Positions 36,012 to 47,265 of a stretch of 64,000 nucleotides of DNA are shown here, one piece after another. The first letter of the stretch is position 1. Each line of letters begins with the position of its first letter. The notes below the pieces were generated by a model. The model ran no database searches and had not been told where the DNA came from. It was given only the letters and a program-made list of their open reading frames with translations. Source of the stretch: Pseudoxanthomonas sp. PXM01 (lineage in GTDB: Bacteria > Pseudomonadota > Gammaproteobacteria > Xanthomonadales > Xanthomonadaceae); assembly GCF_014851815.1 (NCBI RefSeq), contig NZ_JACVAJ010000001.1, positions 1,364,001 to 1,428,000 on the forward strand. Direction: 5' to 3'. The translations under genes were made by a program, and so were the position numbers.

Positions 36012-37028
36012 ATGACCTATCGCGACGCGGGTGTCGACATCGACGCCGGCAACGAGCTGGTCGAACGCATCAAACCGCTGGTCAAGCGCAGCTTCCGGCC
36101 GGAAGTGATGGGCGGACTGGGCGGCTTCGGCGCGCTGTTCGACCTGTCCGGCAAGTACCGCGAGCCTGTGCTCGTCTCCGGCACCGATGGCGTGGGCACC
36201 AAGCTGAAACTGGCCCAGCAGCTGGGCCGCCACGACACCATCGGCATCGACCTGGTCGCCATGTGCGTCAACGACGTGCTGGTACAGGGGGCCGAACCGC
36301 TGTTCTTCCTCGACTACTTCGCCACCGGCAAGCTCGACGTCGACACCACCGTCGCCGTGGTCGGCGGCATCGCCAAGGGTTGCGAGCTGTCCGGCTGCGC
36401 GCTGATCGGTGGCGAGACCGCCGAGATGCCCGACATGTACGGCCCGGGCGAGTACGACCTGGCCGGCTTCTGCGTGGCGGCGGTCGAGAAGTCGCGCCTG
36501 TTGGACGGCAATAAGGTCCGCGCCGGCGACGTGCTGGTCGGTATCGCGTCCAGCGGGCCGCACTCCAACGGCTACTCGCTGGTCCGTCGCATCTATGACC
36601 GTGCCGGCCGTCCGGCCGACCTCGACGTGGGGGGCGTGCCGCTGGCCGACGCGCTGATGGCGCCGACCACGCTGTACGTGAAGCCGATCCTGGAACTGCT
36701 GCAGGCGCACGACCTGCATGGCATGGCGCATATCACCGGCGGCGGCCTGACCGAGAACATCATCCGCGTGATCCCCGACGGCCTGGGCCTGCAGATCGAC
36801 GCCAGCGCCTGGGCGCTGCCGCCGGTGTTCGACTGGCTGCAGCGCGAAGGCGCGGTCGAGAACAGCGAGATGTGGCGCACCTTCAACTGCGGCATCGGCT
36901 TCGTGCTGGTGGTGGCGCCGGACCAGCTCGCCGCCGTGCAGGCCGACCTCGCCCGCCTGCGCCTGACCCACTGGCAGATCGGTGAAGTCGTCACCGCCAG
37001 CGGCGGCGAACGCGTCCGCATCGGCTGA
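36012..37028 (+). CDS. purM: Phosphoribosylformylglycinamidine cyclo-ligase PurM
   Basis: PurM, the fifth step of purine synthesis, closes the imidazole ring of AIR with ATP. The N-terminal [19 protein letters not shown] is the family hallmark and [14 protein letters not shown] forms the nucleotide-binding loop; [21 protein letters not shown] is the other conserved block. Starting at ATG 36012 gives 338 residues, the usual size. A GTG at 35979 would add 11 residues (VTQPTPS...). Neither has a good ribosome site. It is followed 7 bp later by a DUF2238 gene and then purN. Confidence 0.95.
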   Translation: MTYRDAGVDIDAGNELVERIKPLVKRSFRPEVMGGLGGFGALFDLSGKYREPVLVSGTDGVGTKLKLAQQLGRHDTIGIDLVAMCVNDVLVQGAEPLFFLDYFATGKLDVDTTVAVVGGIAKGCELSGCALIGGETAEMPDMYGPGEYDLAGFCVAAVEKSRLLDGNKVRAGDVLVGIASSGPHSNGYSLVRRIYDRAGRPADLDVGGVPLADALMAPTTLYVKPILELLQAHDLHGMAHITGGGLTENIIRVIPDGLGLQIDASAWALPPVFDWLQREGAVENSEMWRTFNCGIGFVLVVAPDQLAAVQADLARLRLTHWQIGEVVTASGGERVRIG

Positions 37029-37035
37029 GCGCGGC

Positions 37036-37656
37036 ATGCCGCGCAGCAAGGCGACCGCTCTCGGGCTGACGCTGGCGGTGTTCGCCGCCAGCTGGATCGC
37101 GCCGCGCTGGCCGGTCGAACAGGCCATGCACAGCAGCCTGACCGTGCTCGGGCTGGCTTGGCTGTGGCGGCATGACCGCCGCTGGCCGCTGCGGCCGGCG
37201 CACTTCGCACTGATCTGCGCCTTCATCGTGGCGCACTGCGTTGGTGCGCGCTGGCTGTATTCCTACGTGCCCTACGACGCCTGGCTGCAGGCCGCGACGG
37301 GCTGGTCGCCGGCGGAGGCCTTCGGCTGGCAGCGCAACCACTTCGACCGCTTCATCCACCTGATGTACGGGGTGTGCTTCACGCCCGCCGTCTGGCATTG
37401 GCTGCGCCAGCGCTGGCCGGCGCTGTCCATCGTGCAAGCCTTCACGCTGGCGGTGATGCTGATCATGTGCACCAGCCTGGTCTATGAGTGGCTGGAATGG
37501 GGCATCGCGCTGACGATGTCGCCCGAAGCCGCCGAGTCCTACAACGGCCAGCAGGGCGACATGTGGGACGCCCATGCCGACATGCTGCTGGCCACCCTCG
37601 GCGCCTTGCTTGTCTGGCCGCTGGCGCGCGCCGAACGCACGGGAGCCGCGGCGTGA
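37036..37656 (+). CDS. DUF2238 inner-membrane protein
   Basis: Polytopic membrane protein of 206 residues with about six helices. RNHFDRFIHLMYGVCF and the later CTSLVYEWLEWG plus GDMWDAHADMLLATLGAL carry the His, Glu and Asp residues conserved in DUF2238 (YjdF-like) proteins. Function unknown. It sits between purM and purN and overlaps the purN GTG start by 4 bp, so its expression is tied to purine synthesis although no link in function is known. Confidence 0.85.
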   Translation: MPRSKATALGLTLAVFAASWIAPRWPVEQAMHSSLTVLGLAWLWRHDRRWPLRPAHFALICAFIVAHCVGARWLYSYVPYDAWLQAATGWSPAEAFGWQRNHFDRFIHLMYGVCFTPAVWHWLRQRWPALSIVQAFTLAVMLIMCTSLVYEWLEWGIALTMSPEAAESYNGQQGDMWDAHADMLLATLGALLVWPLARAERTGAAA

Positions 37657-38306
37657 CGACCCGCATCGCCGTGCTCGCCTCCGGTCGTGGCAGCAACCTG
37701 CAGGCCATCCTGCAGGCCATTGCCGACGGCTCGCTGGATGCCGAGGTCGTCGGGGTCTTTTCCGACAAGCCCAACGCACCTGCGCTTCAGCAGGTCGCGC
37801 CCGAGCGTCGCTGGAGCGCACGTCCCTCCGCATTTCCGGATCGCGCGGCCTACGAAACCGTCCTGTCGGACGCGATCGCCGCCGCCAGTCCGGACTGGAT
37901 CGTCTGCGCCGGCTACATGCGCATCCTGGGCGACGCCTTCATCGCCCGCTTCCGCGGGCGGCTGCTGAACATCCACCCCTCGCTGCTGCCGAAGTACCGC
38001 GGCCTGCATACCCATGCCCGCGCCCTCGAGGCCGGCGACCCCGAACATGGCGCCAGCGTCCACTTCGTCATTCCTGAACTGGATGCCGGCAGCGTGATCG
38101 CCCAGGTCCGGGTACCGACCCTTCCCGGCGACACTCCGGAGACGCTGGCCGCGCGGCTGCTGCCGCGGGAGCACGCCCTGCTGCTGGCGGTATTGCGGCT
38201 GGCGACAGCGGGCCAGTTAGCTGAACAGGGAGACGTCACGCGCTGTCACGGTCAGCCGTTATTAAATCCCCTCTCCCTAGATTCAGCCGACCGTTTGGTT
38301 TCCTGA
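37653..38306 (+). CDS. purN: Phosphoribosylglycinamide formyltransferase PurN
   Basis: PurN, 217 residues, transfers a formyl group from 10-formyl-THF to GAR. VLASGRGSNLQAIL (7-20) binds GAR phosphate, NIHPSLLPKYRG holds the catalytic Asn-His pair, and ELDAGSVIAQ supplies the catalytic Asp. The start is GTG at 37653, overlapping the DUF2238 stop (GTGA); no ATG is suitable. A short run of DUF3108 genes follows 16 bp later. Confidence 0.95.
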   Translation: MTTRIAVLASGRGSNLQAILQAIADGSLDAEVVGVFSDKPNAPALQQVAPERRWSARPSAFPDRAAYETVLSDAIAAASPDWIVCAGYMRILGDAFIARFRGRLLNIHPSLLPKYRGLHTHARALEAGDPEHGASVHFVIPELDAGSVIAQVRVPTLPGDTPETLAARLLPREHALLLAVLRLATAGQLAEQGDVTRCHGQPLLNPLSLDSADRLVS

Positions 38307-38322
38307 CGCCGCTCTCCGCCCG

Positions 38323-39039
38323 ATGACCCTCCTGTTCCGCTCCCTGCTGCTGGGCCTGATATTGGCCGGATCGGCGGCGCCCGCCCTGGCGCTGGAGCCG
38401 TTCGTGGCCAGCTATCAGGCGTACAACGAGGGCAAGCTGGCCGGCAGCGCGAGCATGAAAGTGGCGCCCAAGGCCGGCAGCCAATGGCAGATCGACCTCA
38501 ACGTGAAGGGAACGCGGGGTTTCGCGCGCCTGGCGGGCTTGAACATCGAACAGAGCACCGTCTTCGACGTCGCCGGCGACCAGTTCCGCCCGCTGAGTCA
38601 GGCCACCGTGCGCCACGCCCTGTTCATGGGCAAGAAGATGGTCGGCACCTATGACTGGGAGGCCCGCACTGCCCAGTGGCAAGGCGACATCAAGAAGAAC
38701 CGGCGTGCACCGCTGCCCCTGCACCCCGGCGACATGAGTGCCCTGCTGATGAACCTGGCGGTGATCCGCGATGCCGCGCCGGGCAAACAGCTCGACTACC
38801 GTGTGGTGGACAACGGACGTATCCGCGAGTACCAGTACGTGGTATCGCCCGAGCCGGAAACCGTGACCGTCGAAGACCTGAGCTACAGCGCCCTGCGCGT
38901 GAGCCGGGCCAACGGCGGCAACGACGAAACCATCTTCTGGGTCGCCGATGGCGTGCCCACACCCGTGCGCATCCTGCAGCGGGAGAACGGTCAGGACGGC
39001 GTGGACCTCCGCCTGGTCGAATACCAAGGAGCCCCTTGA
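38323..39039 (+). CDS. DUF3108 exported protein, copy 1
   Basis: Protein of 238 residues with a signal peptide (about 1-23, ALA). The mature part is a DUF3108 domain: EPFVASYQAYNEGKLAGSA, the TYDWEARTAQWQGDI block, and WVADGVPTPVRILQRE near the C-terminus. The family is predicted periplasmic with a beta-rich fold and no known function. It is the first of three tandem paralogues, probably co-transcribed after purN. The most divergent of the three, with IKKNRRAPLPLHPGD replacing the VKPxRAGP of the others. Confidence 0.85.
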   Translation: MTLLFRSLLLGLILAGSAAPALALEPFVASYQAYNEGKLAGSASMKVAPKAGSQWQIDLNVKGTRGFARLAGLNIEQSTVFDVAGDQFRPLSQATVRHALFMGKKMVGTYDWEARTAQWQGDIKKNRRAPLPLHPGDMSALLMNLAVIRDAAPGKQLDYRVVDNGRIREYQYVVSPEPETVTVEDLSYSALRVSRANGGNDETIFWVADGVPTPVRILQRENGQDGVDLRLVEYQGAP

Positions 39040-39041
39040 AC

Positions 39042-39731
39042 ATGATGAAGACCCCTCTCGCTCCCTCGCGCATCCTGCTCGCCGCTTCGCTGCTGGTCGG
39101 CGCCATCGCACCTGCGCTGGCGGTCGAGGCCTTCACGGCGCAGTACAACGCCAGCGCGCTGGGCATGGTCGGCGAAGGCCAGATGTCGGTGGCGCCGCAG
39201 GCGGGCAACCGCTGGCAGTATTCGCTGAGCGTGCGCAACCAGGCCGTGGACCTGAGCCAGAAGACCGTCTTCGATGTGCAGGACGGTCGCATGCGCCCGC
39301 TCAGCAGCAGCGACAGCTCGCGCCTGCTGATCAAGCGGAAGAACGTCGACACCGTCTACGACTGGTCGAAGGCACAGGCCACGTGGAGCGGCGACGTGAA
39401 GCCCGACCGCGCCGGCCCGGTGAAGCTGGTGGCGGGCGACATGGATGCGCTGCTGGTCAACCTGGCCATCGTGCGCGACGTCGCCGCCGGCAAACCGTTG
39501 ACCTACCGCATGGTGGAGAACGGTCGCGCCAAGGCGATGACCTACCAGGTCGCTGGCAAGGAGCGCATCACCATCGGCGGCAAGCCGCAGGAGGCCACCA
39601 AGGTCGTGCGCACCGATGGCGACAAGCAGACCATCGTCTGGATCGTCGCCGACGCGCCGGTGCCGGCGCGCATCCTGCAGCGCGAGAAGGGCCAGGACAC
39701 CATTGACCTGATCCTCAAGTCGTGGCGCTGA
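39042..39731 (+). CDS. DUF3108 exported protein, copy 2
   Basis: Protein of 229 residues with a signal peptide (about 1-27, ALA). Shares with copy 3 the blocks SGDVKPDRAGPVKL / GDVKPQRAGPVAM and GDMDALLVNLA, and with copy 1 the VPARILQRE ending. It begins 2 bp after copy 1, with AAGGAG upstream. The high similarity to its neighbours shows recent tandem duplication; no function is known. Confidence 0.85.
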   Translation: MMKTPLAPSRILLAASLLVGAIAPALAVEAFTAQYNASALGMVGEGQMSVAPQAGNRWQYSLSVRNQAVDLSQKTVFDVQDGRMRPLSSSDSSRLLIKRKNVDTVYDWSKAQATWSGDVKPDRAGPVKLVAGDMDALLVNLAIVRDVAAGKPLTYRMVENGRAKAMTYQVAGKERITIGGKPQEATKVVRTDGDKQTIVWIVADAPVPARILQREKGQDTIDLILKSWR

Positions 39732-39753
39732 CGGCCCCCTTGGAGAAACTGCC

Positions 39754-40434
39754 ATGACAAGGATGTCCGCCCTTCTGGCGATCACCTCTGCCCTGCTGGC
39801 GATGACCGCCGCTCCGGCACATGCGTTGAAGCCCTTCACGGCCCAGTACGACGCGTCCTTCAAGGGCATCTCGGCGGGCGGCTCGATGTCTCTGACCCAG
39901 CAAGGCACGCGCTGGACCTACTCGATGGGTATCCGAAACGCGATGGCCAACCTGAGTCAGGCTACCGTGTTTGAAGACGCGGCCGGCCGCTACCGGCCTT
40001 TGGGCGGCAGCGACCGCTCGACCTATCTGATGAAGACGCGGTCGGTCATCACGCACTACAACTGGAAAGGCATGCAGGCGCGCTGGACCGGCGACGTGAA
40101 ACCACAGCGGGCAGGTCCGGTGGCGATGCAGATCGGCGACATGGATGCGCTGCTGGTGAACCTGGCGCTCGTCCGTGATGTCGGCTTCGGCCGCACATCG
40201 ATGAGCTATCGCCTGCTGGAGAACGGCAAGGCCAAACCGATGGCCTACCGCGTCGCCGGCCGCGAAAAAATCACTGTGGGCGGGCGTGCGCTCGACACGA
40301 CCAAAGTGGTGCAGAGCGCAGGCGGCAAGCAGACCACCGCGTGGATCGCGGCCGGCGTGCCTGCACCGGTGCGGATCGTGCAACGCGAGGATGGCAGCGA
40401 GGTATTCCGTCTGCAGCTGACCTCCTGGCGCTAA
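39754..40434 (+). CDS. DUF3108 exported protein, copy 3
   Basis: Protein of 226 residues with a signal peptide (about 1-24, AHA). The mature part begins LKPFTAQYDASFKG, parallel to VEAFTAQYNASALG of copy 2, and contains GDMDALLVNLALVRD and VPAPVRIVQRE. It is the last of the three tandem copies and is followed by a strong terminator, so the purM-purN-DUF3108 transcript can end here. Confidence 0.85.
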   Translation: MTRMSALLAITSALLAMTAAPAHALKPFTAQYDASFKGISAGGSMSLTQQGTRWTYSMGIRNAMANLSQATVFEDAAGRYRPLGGSDRSTYLMKTRSVITHYNWKGMQARWTGDVKPQRAGPVAMQIGDMDALLVNLALVRDVGFGRTSMSYRLLENGKAKPMAYRVAGREKITVGGRALDTTKVVQSAGGKQTTAWIAAGVPAPVRIVQREDGSEVFRLQLTSWR

Positions 40435-40449
40435 GCCATGATCGAACGG

Positions 40450-40476
40450 AAAAGCCCGGCGGATGCCGGGCTTTTT

Positions 40477-40477
<1 letters not shown>
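40450..40477. terminator. Bidirectional intrinsic terminator
   Basis: AAAGCCCGGC and GCCGGGCTTT form a 10-bp stem with a GGAT loop and T residues to 40477; A residues on the left give a T run on the minus strand. It serves both the DUF3108 run and the convergent EF-hand gene, whose stop codon overlaps its end. Confidence 0.88.
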
Positions 40478-42122
<1,645 letters not shown>

Positions 42123-42362
42123 TCAGCGCGCGGTGCCGGCTTCGTCAGGGGTGATGGTCTTGAGCTGCAACGCATGGATCGCGCCCCCCATCAGCTCGCC
42201 CAGCGTGGCGTAGACCATGCGATGGCGGGCCAGCGGAAGTTTGCCGCGGAAGGCGTCCGACACCACGGTCGCCTCGAAATGGACGCCATCGTCGCCCTGC
42301 ACGTCGGCACGGGCGCCCGGCAGGCCGGATTCGATCAGTTTACGGATGGTTTCAGCGTCCAA
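42123..42362 (-). CDS. BolA/IbaG family protein
   Basis: Small protein of 79 residues with the BolA fold (DAETIRKLIESGLPGARADV start, FEATVVSD and HRMVYATLGELMGG). BolA proteins act with monothiol glutaredoxins in Fe-S trafficking. Position immediately before murA is typical of IbaG (YrbA) in gammaproteobacteria. The conserved histidine in ARHRMVY is the probable cluster-binding residue. It is divergent from kdsD across 53 bp. Confidence 0.9.
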   Translation of the reverse strand: MDAETIRKLIESGLPGARADVQGDDGVHFEATVVSDAFRGKLPLARHRMVYATLGELMGGAIHALQLKTITPDEAGTAR

Positions 42363-42415
42363 CGGGCTTTCCTAATAAAATACCCGGCCATTCTACCTGC
42401 CGGCGCCCCGTCCGC

Positions 42416-43420
42416 ATGTCCCAGCCGCACCCCCTGACCCCGTCCGTCTCGCCTGCCAGCCTGGCGGCCAGCGGCCGTCGGGTCATCGAGATCGAGGCGC
42501 GGGCACTGGATGCACTGGCCGCCCGCATCGACGCCACCTTCGCCGCCGCCTGCCAGGCCATCCTGGCCGGCAACGGCCGCGTGGTGTGCACCGGCATGGG
42601 CAAGTCGGGGCATGTGGCCCGCAAGATCGCCGCGACGCTGGCGTCCACCGGCACGCCGGCGTTCTACGTGCACCCGGGCGAAGCCGGCCATGGCGACCTG
42701 GGCATGATCACCGATGCCGACGTGGTACTGGCGCTGTCGTACTCGGGCGAGTCCGACGAAGTGCTGATGCTGTTGCCGGTGCTCAAGCGCCAGGGCAATA
42801 CCGTCATCGGCATGACGGGCCGGCCTCAGTCGACGCTGGCACGCGAGAGCGATATCCACCTCGACGTCAGCGTCCCGGCCGAAGCCTGCCCGCTGGACCT
42901 GGCGCCGACCAGCAGCACCACCGCCTCGCTGGCGATGGGCGACGCGCTGGCCGTGGCATTGCTGGACGCGCGCGGCTTCACCGCCGACGATTTCGCCCGC
43001 TCCCATCCTGCCGGCAGCCTGGGCCGTCGCCTGCTGCTGCACATCACCGACGTGATGCATGCGGGCGACGACGTGCCGCGCGTAGATGTGGGCGCAACGC
43101 TGAGCGAAGCGCTGGTGGAGATGAGCCGCAAGCGCCTGGGCATGACCGCCGTGGTGGCACCCGATGGTCGCCTGGCCGGCCTGTTCACCGACGGCGACCT
43201 GCGCAGGACCCTGGACAATCCCGCGCTGGACGTCCGCACCGCCCGCATCGCCGAAGTGATGACGCATGCACCCAAGACCATCGGTGCCGACCAGTTGGCG
43301 GTGGAAGCGGCGCGCCTGATGGAAACTCACAAGATCAGCGGCCTGATCGTGGTGGATGCGGAACGGCGCCCGGTCGGCGCGCTCAACATTCACGACCTGT
43401 TGCGTGCCCGCGTGGTGTAA
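42416..43420 (+). CDS. kdsD: Arabinose-5-phosphate isomerase KdsD
   Basis: Enzyme of 334 residues making arabinose-5-phosphate, the first precursor of KDO for lipopolysaccharide. The SIS domain (about 45-180) has TGMGKSGHVARKIAATLASTG and ALSYSGES; two CBS domains follow (VMHAGDDVPRV and VMTHAPKTIGAD). The length is usual for the family. It opens the kdsD-kdsC-lptC-lptA-lptB-rpoN-hpf run. Confidence 0.95.
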   Translation: MSQPHPLTPSVSPASLAASGRRVIEIEARALDALAARIDATFAAACQAILAGNGRVVCTGMGKSGHVARKIAATLASTGTPAFYVHPGEAGHGDLGMITDADVVLALSYSGESDEVLMLLPVLKRQGNTVIGMTGRPQSTLARESDIHLDVSVPAEACPLDLAPTSSTTASLAMGDALAVALLDARGFTADDFARSHPAGSLGRRLLLHITDVMHAGDDVPRVDVGATLSEALVEMSRKRLGMTAVVAPDGRLAGLFTDGDLRRTLDNPALDVRTARIAEVMTHAPKTIGADQLAVEAARLMETHKISGLIVVDAERRPVGALNIHDLLRARVV

Positions 43421-43470
43421 ACCCCGGAGCGTTTCTCATCCCTTCCCTTTCCCTACCGCCCCTCTTGACC

Positions 43471-44016
43471 ATGCCCCTGCGCCATCTCCATGACCTGACC
43501 GAAGACGTGCTGGCCCGCGCCGCGCGCATCCGTCTGGCGTGCTTCGACGTGGACGGCACCCTGACCGATGGCCGCCTGTTCCTCGACGGCGAAGGGCGCG
43601 AACAGAAGGCGTTCCATGTGCAGGATGGGCAGGGCCTGGTGCTGCTGAAGCGCGCCGGCATCGAGGTGGCCTTCATCACCGCGCGGGGCGGCACCGTCGC
43701 CGTGGCGCGGGGCCGGGAACTGGGCGTGCAGGTCTTCACCGGCGTCAAGGACAAGCTGGCCAAGGTGCAGGAACTCGCAGCCGGCCTGGGCATCGGGCAG
43801 GACGAGGTCGCCTTCATGGGCGACGATCTGCCGGACGTGCCTCCGTTCCTTGCCGTGGGCCTGGCGATCGCCCCGGCCGACGCGCACCCGTGGACCGCGC
43901 AACATGCGCACTGGCGTACGCGTCGTGCGGGTGGCCAGGGCGCAGCACGCGAAGCCTGTGACCTGTTGCTCGGCACGCAGGGCCACGCCCCCACGTTCGA
44001 AGGCGGCACGGCATGA
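43471..44016 (+). CDS. kdsC: 3-deoxy-D-manno-octulosonate 8-phosphate phosphatase KdsC
   Basis: HAD-family phosphatase of 181 residues. The nucleophile motif DVDGTLTDG (DxDGT) is intact, followed by FITARGG and FMGDDLPD for magnesium. It dephosphorylates KDO-8-P in KDO synthesis. The gene starts 50 bp after kdsD and its stop overlaps the lptC start (ATGA). Confidence 0.95.
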   Translation: MPLRHLHDLTEDVLARAARIRLACFDVDGTLTDGRLFLDGEGREQKAFHVQDGQGLVLLKRAGIEVAFITARGGTVAVARGRELGVQVFTGVKDKLAKVQELAAGLGIGQDEVAFMGDDLPDVPPFLAVGLAIAPADAHPWTAQHAHWRTRRAGGQGAAREACDLLLGTQGHAPTFEGGTA

Positions 44017-44576
44017 GCTGGCGTACCACGCTGGGACTGGTCCTTCTGCTGGCGGCCATCGTCAGCGGGTGGTCGGCCTGGAAGAACCGCGACATTCCCG
44101 CGCCCAATCAGGTGCTCGCCGACCGGTCGGATTACGTGATGCGCGACTTCGAGATGATCGCGTTGAACGGAGAGGGCCACGAAGCCGTGGCGGTACGTGC
44201 TCCCGAGATGGCGCGCAATCCGCAGGACGAGACCTACACCATCACCACACCGCTGTTCCTGCTCCCGGAGGAGGAAGGGCGCTCGTGGGAGCTGCGTGCG
44301 AAGACCGGCTGGCTCAGCGCAAAGGGCGAGGAGTTGCGCCTGAAAGGCGACGTGCATGGCACGTCTCCGGCCGGCAGCGCCCGCCAGGCGGAGTTCCGTT
44401 CCGAGACGCTCAACGTGTTCCCGGACCGCGACCTCGCCCAGACCGACGACGAGGTGACGGTGACCCAGCCCGGCTCTAGACTGAGCGGACGCGGTTTTGA
44501 GACCAACCTCAAGACCAAGGAATACACATTCAAATCCCAGGTGAGATCGATCTATGAACCGCGTTCTGCTCGCTAG
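44013..44576 (+). CDS. lptC: LPS export ABC transporter periplasmic protein LptC
   Basis: LptC, 187 residues, is a bitopic inner-membrane protein: one helix near the N-terminus (about 6-22, LGLVLLLAAIVSGWSAW) and a periplasmic beta-jellyroll with the pattern YVMRDFEMIAL, KTGWLSAKGEELRLKGDV. It passes LPS from LptB2FG to LptA. Its end overlaps lptA by 23 bp, which couples translation. Confidence 0.93.
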   Translation: MSWRTTLGLVLLLAAIVSGWSAWKNRDIPAPNQVLADRSDYVMRDFEMIALNGEGHEAVAVRAPEMARNPQDETYTITTPLFLLPEEEGRSWELRAKTGWLSAKGEELRLKGDVHGTSPAGSARQAEFRSETLNVFPDRDLAQTDDEVTVTQPGSRLSGRGFETNLKTKEYTFKSQVRSIYEPRSAR

Positions 44577-45063
44577 CGCTGCGCTGGTGCTCCTGCTGCC
44601 CGCCGCAGGCGCGGTAGCGAAGACCACCGACCGCAACCAGGCCATGACGATCGATTCCGGCAGCCAGTCCGGCAACATGGAAGGCAACGGCAAGACCACC
44701 CTGGGCGGCGGCGTGGTAGTCACCCAGGGCTCGCTGGAGATCAGGTCGTCCGCGGCCGAGATCTACATGGCCGACGGCGAGATCTCGCGCTCCATCTTCA
44801 CCGGCAAGCAGGTGAAGATGAAGCAGCAGATGGACGACGGCACCTGGATGGACGCACAGGCCGACCGCGTCGAGTACGACATGAAGACCGAGACCATCAC
44901 CTTCATCGGCAACTACACGGTGAAGTCCGACCGCGGCTCCAACAGCGGCCAGCGCATGGTCTACAACACCAAGAGCGGCAACATGCAGAGCGGCGGCGAC
45001 GGCACCCGGGTCCGCACGGTGATCCAGCCCAAGTCCGCCACGCCGGCACAGGGCAAGAACTGA
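44554..45063 (+). CDS. lptA: LPS transport periplasmic protein LptA
   Basis: LptA, 169 residues, forms the periplasmic LPS bridge. The signal peptide ends near AVA (about 23); the mature jellyroll has [32 protein letters not shown] in pieces typical of the OstA-N domain. The C-terminus after [15 protein letters not shown] is short. The start overlaps lptC and the stop overlaps lptB by one base (TGATG). Confidence 0.93.
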   Translation: MNRVLLASAALVLLLPAAGAVAKTTDRNQAMTIDSGSQSGNMEGNGKTTLGGGVVVTQGSLEIRSSAAEIYMADGEISRSIFTGKQVKMKQQMDDGTWMDAQADRVEYDMKTETITFIGNYTVKSDRGSNSGQRMVYNTKSGNMQSGGDGTRVRTVIQPKSATPAQGKN

Positions 45064-45782
45064 TGCTGACCGCGAAGGGACTGCGCAAGCGCTACAAGCA
45101 GCGCGAAGTCGTCGCCGACTTCGGCCTGACCCTGCAGCCGGGCGAAGTCGTCGGCCTGCTGGGCCCGAACGGCGCCGGCAAGACCACCTGCTTCTACATG
45201 ATCGTCGGCCTGGTGGCCGCCGATGCCGGCAGCATCGAACTGGACGGCCAGGACATCACCGCCCAGCCGATGTACCAGCGTGCCAAGCTCGGCGTGGGCT
45301 ACCTGCCGCAGGAACCTTCGGTGTTCCGCAAGCTCAGCGTGGCCGACAACATCCGCCTGGTGCTGGAACTGCGCGACGACCTGGACAGCGCCGGCATCGA
45401 GCGTGAACTGAATTCGCTGCTGGACGAATTGCAGGTCACCCACGTGGCCGACCAGTTGGGCGCCAGCCTGTCCGGCGGCGAGCGCCGGCGCGTGGAGATC
45501 GCGCGCGCCCTCGCCGCTCGCCCGCGCCTGATGCTGCTGGACGAACCCTTCGCCGGCGTCGATCCGATCTCCGTGGGCGAGATCCAGCGCATCGTGAAAC
45601 ACCTCAAGGATCGCGGCATCGGCGTGCTGATCACCGACCATAACGTGCGCGAAACCTTGGGAATCTGCGACCGGGCGTATATCCTCAATGCCGGTAGCGT
45701 TCTGGCGCAGGGGGCCCCGGACGCGTTGCTGGCCAATCCGGACGTACGCCGGGTCTATCTGGGCGAAGCTTTCCGCCTGTGA
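45063..45782 (+). CDS. lptB: LPS export ABC transporter ATP-binding protein LptB
   Basis: LptB, 239 residues, is the cytosolic ATPase of LptB2FG. Walker [10 protein letters not shown] (34-42), signature [10 protein letters not shown], Walker [13 protein letters not shown] and the switch histidine in ITDHNVRE are present. LptF and LptG are not in this window. It is followed 46 bp later by rpoN, the classic order. Confidence 0.96.
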   Translation: MLTAKGLRKRYKQREVVADFGLTLQPGEVVGLLGPNGAGKTTCFYMIVGLVAADAGSIELDGQDITAQPMYQRAKLGVGYLPQEPSVFRKLSVADNIRLVLELRDDLDSAGIERELNSLLDELQVTHVADQLGASLSGGERRRVEIARALAARPRLMLLDEPFAGVDPISVGEIQRIVKHLKDRGIGVLITDHNVRETLGICDRAYILNAGSVLAQGAPDALLANPDVRRVYLGEAFRL

Positions 45783-45828
45783 TCCCCGTCGGCGGCCCAG
45801 GCCGCCACACGGGTTTCCAAGGTCGGGA

Positions 45829-47265
45829 ATGAAGCCACGCCTGCAGACATCGCTGGGACAACAGTTGGTCATGACGCCGCAGTTGCGTCAGGCCATCCGG
45901 CTGCTGCAGATGTCCACCGCCGAGCTCGAGATCGAGCTGACCGAAGCGGTTGAGACGAATCCCCTGCTCGACTGGAGCGAGCCCGAGGAAGAGCAGGCGC
46001 AGGTCCGTGGCAGCGAGGACGACCAGCCCCCCGCCGAACCCGTGCAGGAGATCGCGCGCGATACCGATGACGACCGCGACGACTGGTCGCCGGACGAAGG
46101 CCCGTGGACGACCTCCGGCAGCGGTGGCTCCTTCGACGATGACGAGAACGGCAGTCCCGCCGAGCGCGTGGCGGAAGCCGACACGCTGCACGGCCATCTG
46201 CTGTGGCAGCTCCACCTCTCGCATCTGTCCGCGCGCGACCGGCGCATCGGCGCTACGCTGATCGATGCGCTGGAAGACGATGGCTATCTGCGCGAACCCC
46301 TGTCGGGCATCGTGCAGGCGTTGCGCCCGGACATCGAAGCACGCGAGGACGAGGTACTGGTCGTGCTGCGGCAGGTCCAGCGCTTCGATCCGGTCGGGGT
46401 CGCCGCGCGTACGCTCGGCGAATGCCTGCACCTGCAACTGGCGGTGCTGAGCGACGACACGCCGGGCAAGACGCTGGCGCTGCAGATTGCCGATACCGCA
46501 TTGGAGCGCCTCCCGCGCAGTGGCGTGGCAGGACTGGCGCAGGAAATGAAGCGCCCGCTGGCCGAGATGGAGGAAGCCGTGCAGTTGCTGCGCACGCTCG
46601 ATCCCAAACCCGGCGCGCAGGTCGGCGATCTCTCGCACGACACCTACGTGGTGCCCGACTGCGTGGTCTGGCGCCAGCGTGGCGTCTGGCGCGCCGCGCT
46701 GTCGGGCAACACCTTGCCGCGCATCAGCATCCATCGCGGCTACGAACAGATGATCCGGCAGTGCGGCGACAGCGATGCCGGCTACCTGAAGGCGCAACTG
46801 CAGGAAGCACGCTGGCTGCTGAAGAGCGTGGAGGCCCGCGGCGACACGCTGTTGAAGGTCATGCGCTGCCTGCTGCACCAGCAGGCCGGGTTTCTCGAGT
46901 TCGGCGAACAGGCGCTGCGGCCACTGACCCTGCGTGACGTCGCCGAAGAGGTGGGGCTGCACGAGTCGACCGTGTCGCGCGCGATCGCCCGCAAATACGT
47001 GAGGACACCACGCGGCACGCTGCCGATGCGTGCCTTCTTCGCCTCCGGCATCGATACCGAAGGCGGCGGCGAAGCCTCCAGCACGGCGATCCAGGCCATG
47101 ATCCGCCGGCTGGTCGACGGCGAGAATCCGCGCAAGCCGCTGTCCGACGCCAAGCTGGCCGACCTGCTCAAGTCTTCTGGCATCCCGGTGGCGCGCCGCA
47201 CCGTCGCCAAGTACCGCGAAGCCCTCAACATCCTGTCGTCCCACGAGCGCGTGCGCATCGGCTGA
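45829..47265 (+). CDS. rpoN: RNA polymerase sigma-54 factor RpoN
   Basis: Sigma-54, 478 residues. Region I (LQTSLGQQLVMTPQLRQAIRLLQMS, in parts) is glutamine- and leucine-rich as required for enhancer-dependent activation; an acidic region II covers about 50-110; core-binding follows; the helix-turn-helix VGLHESTVSRAIARKY and the RpoN box VARRTVAKYRE near the C-terminus complete it. The ATG at 45829 gives the expected MKPRLQ start. It is followed after 257 bp by hpf. Confidence 0.96.
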   Translation: MKPRLQTSLGQQLVMTPQLRQAIRLLQMSTAELEIELTEAVETNPLLDWSEPEEEQAQVRGSEDDQPPAEPVQEIARDTDDDRDDWSPDEGPWTTSGSGGSFDDDENGSPAERVAEADTLHGHLLWQLHLSHLSARDRRIGATLIDALEDDGYLREPLSGIVQALRPDIEAREDEVLVVLRQVQRFDPVGVAARTLGECLHLQLAVLSDDTPGKTLALQIADTALERLPRSGVAGLAQEMKRPLAEMEEAVQLLRTLDPKPGAQVGDLSHDTYVVPDCVVWRQRGVWRAALSGNTLPRISIHRGYEQMIRQCGDSDAGYLKAQLQEARWLLKSVEARGDTLLKVMRCLLHQQAGFLEFGEQALRPLTLRDVAEEVGLHESTVSRAIARKYVRTPRGTLPMRAFFASGIDTEGGGEASSTAIQAMIRRLVDGENPRKPLSDAKLADLLKSSGIPVARRTVAKYREALNILSSHERVRIG

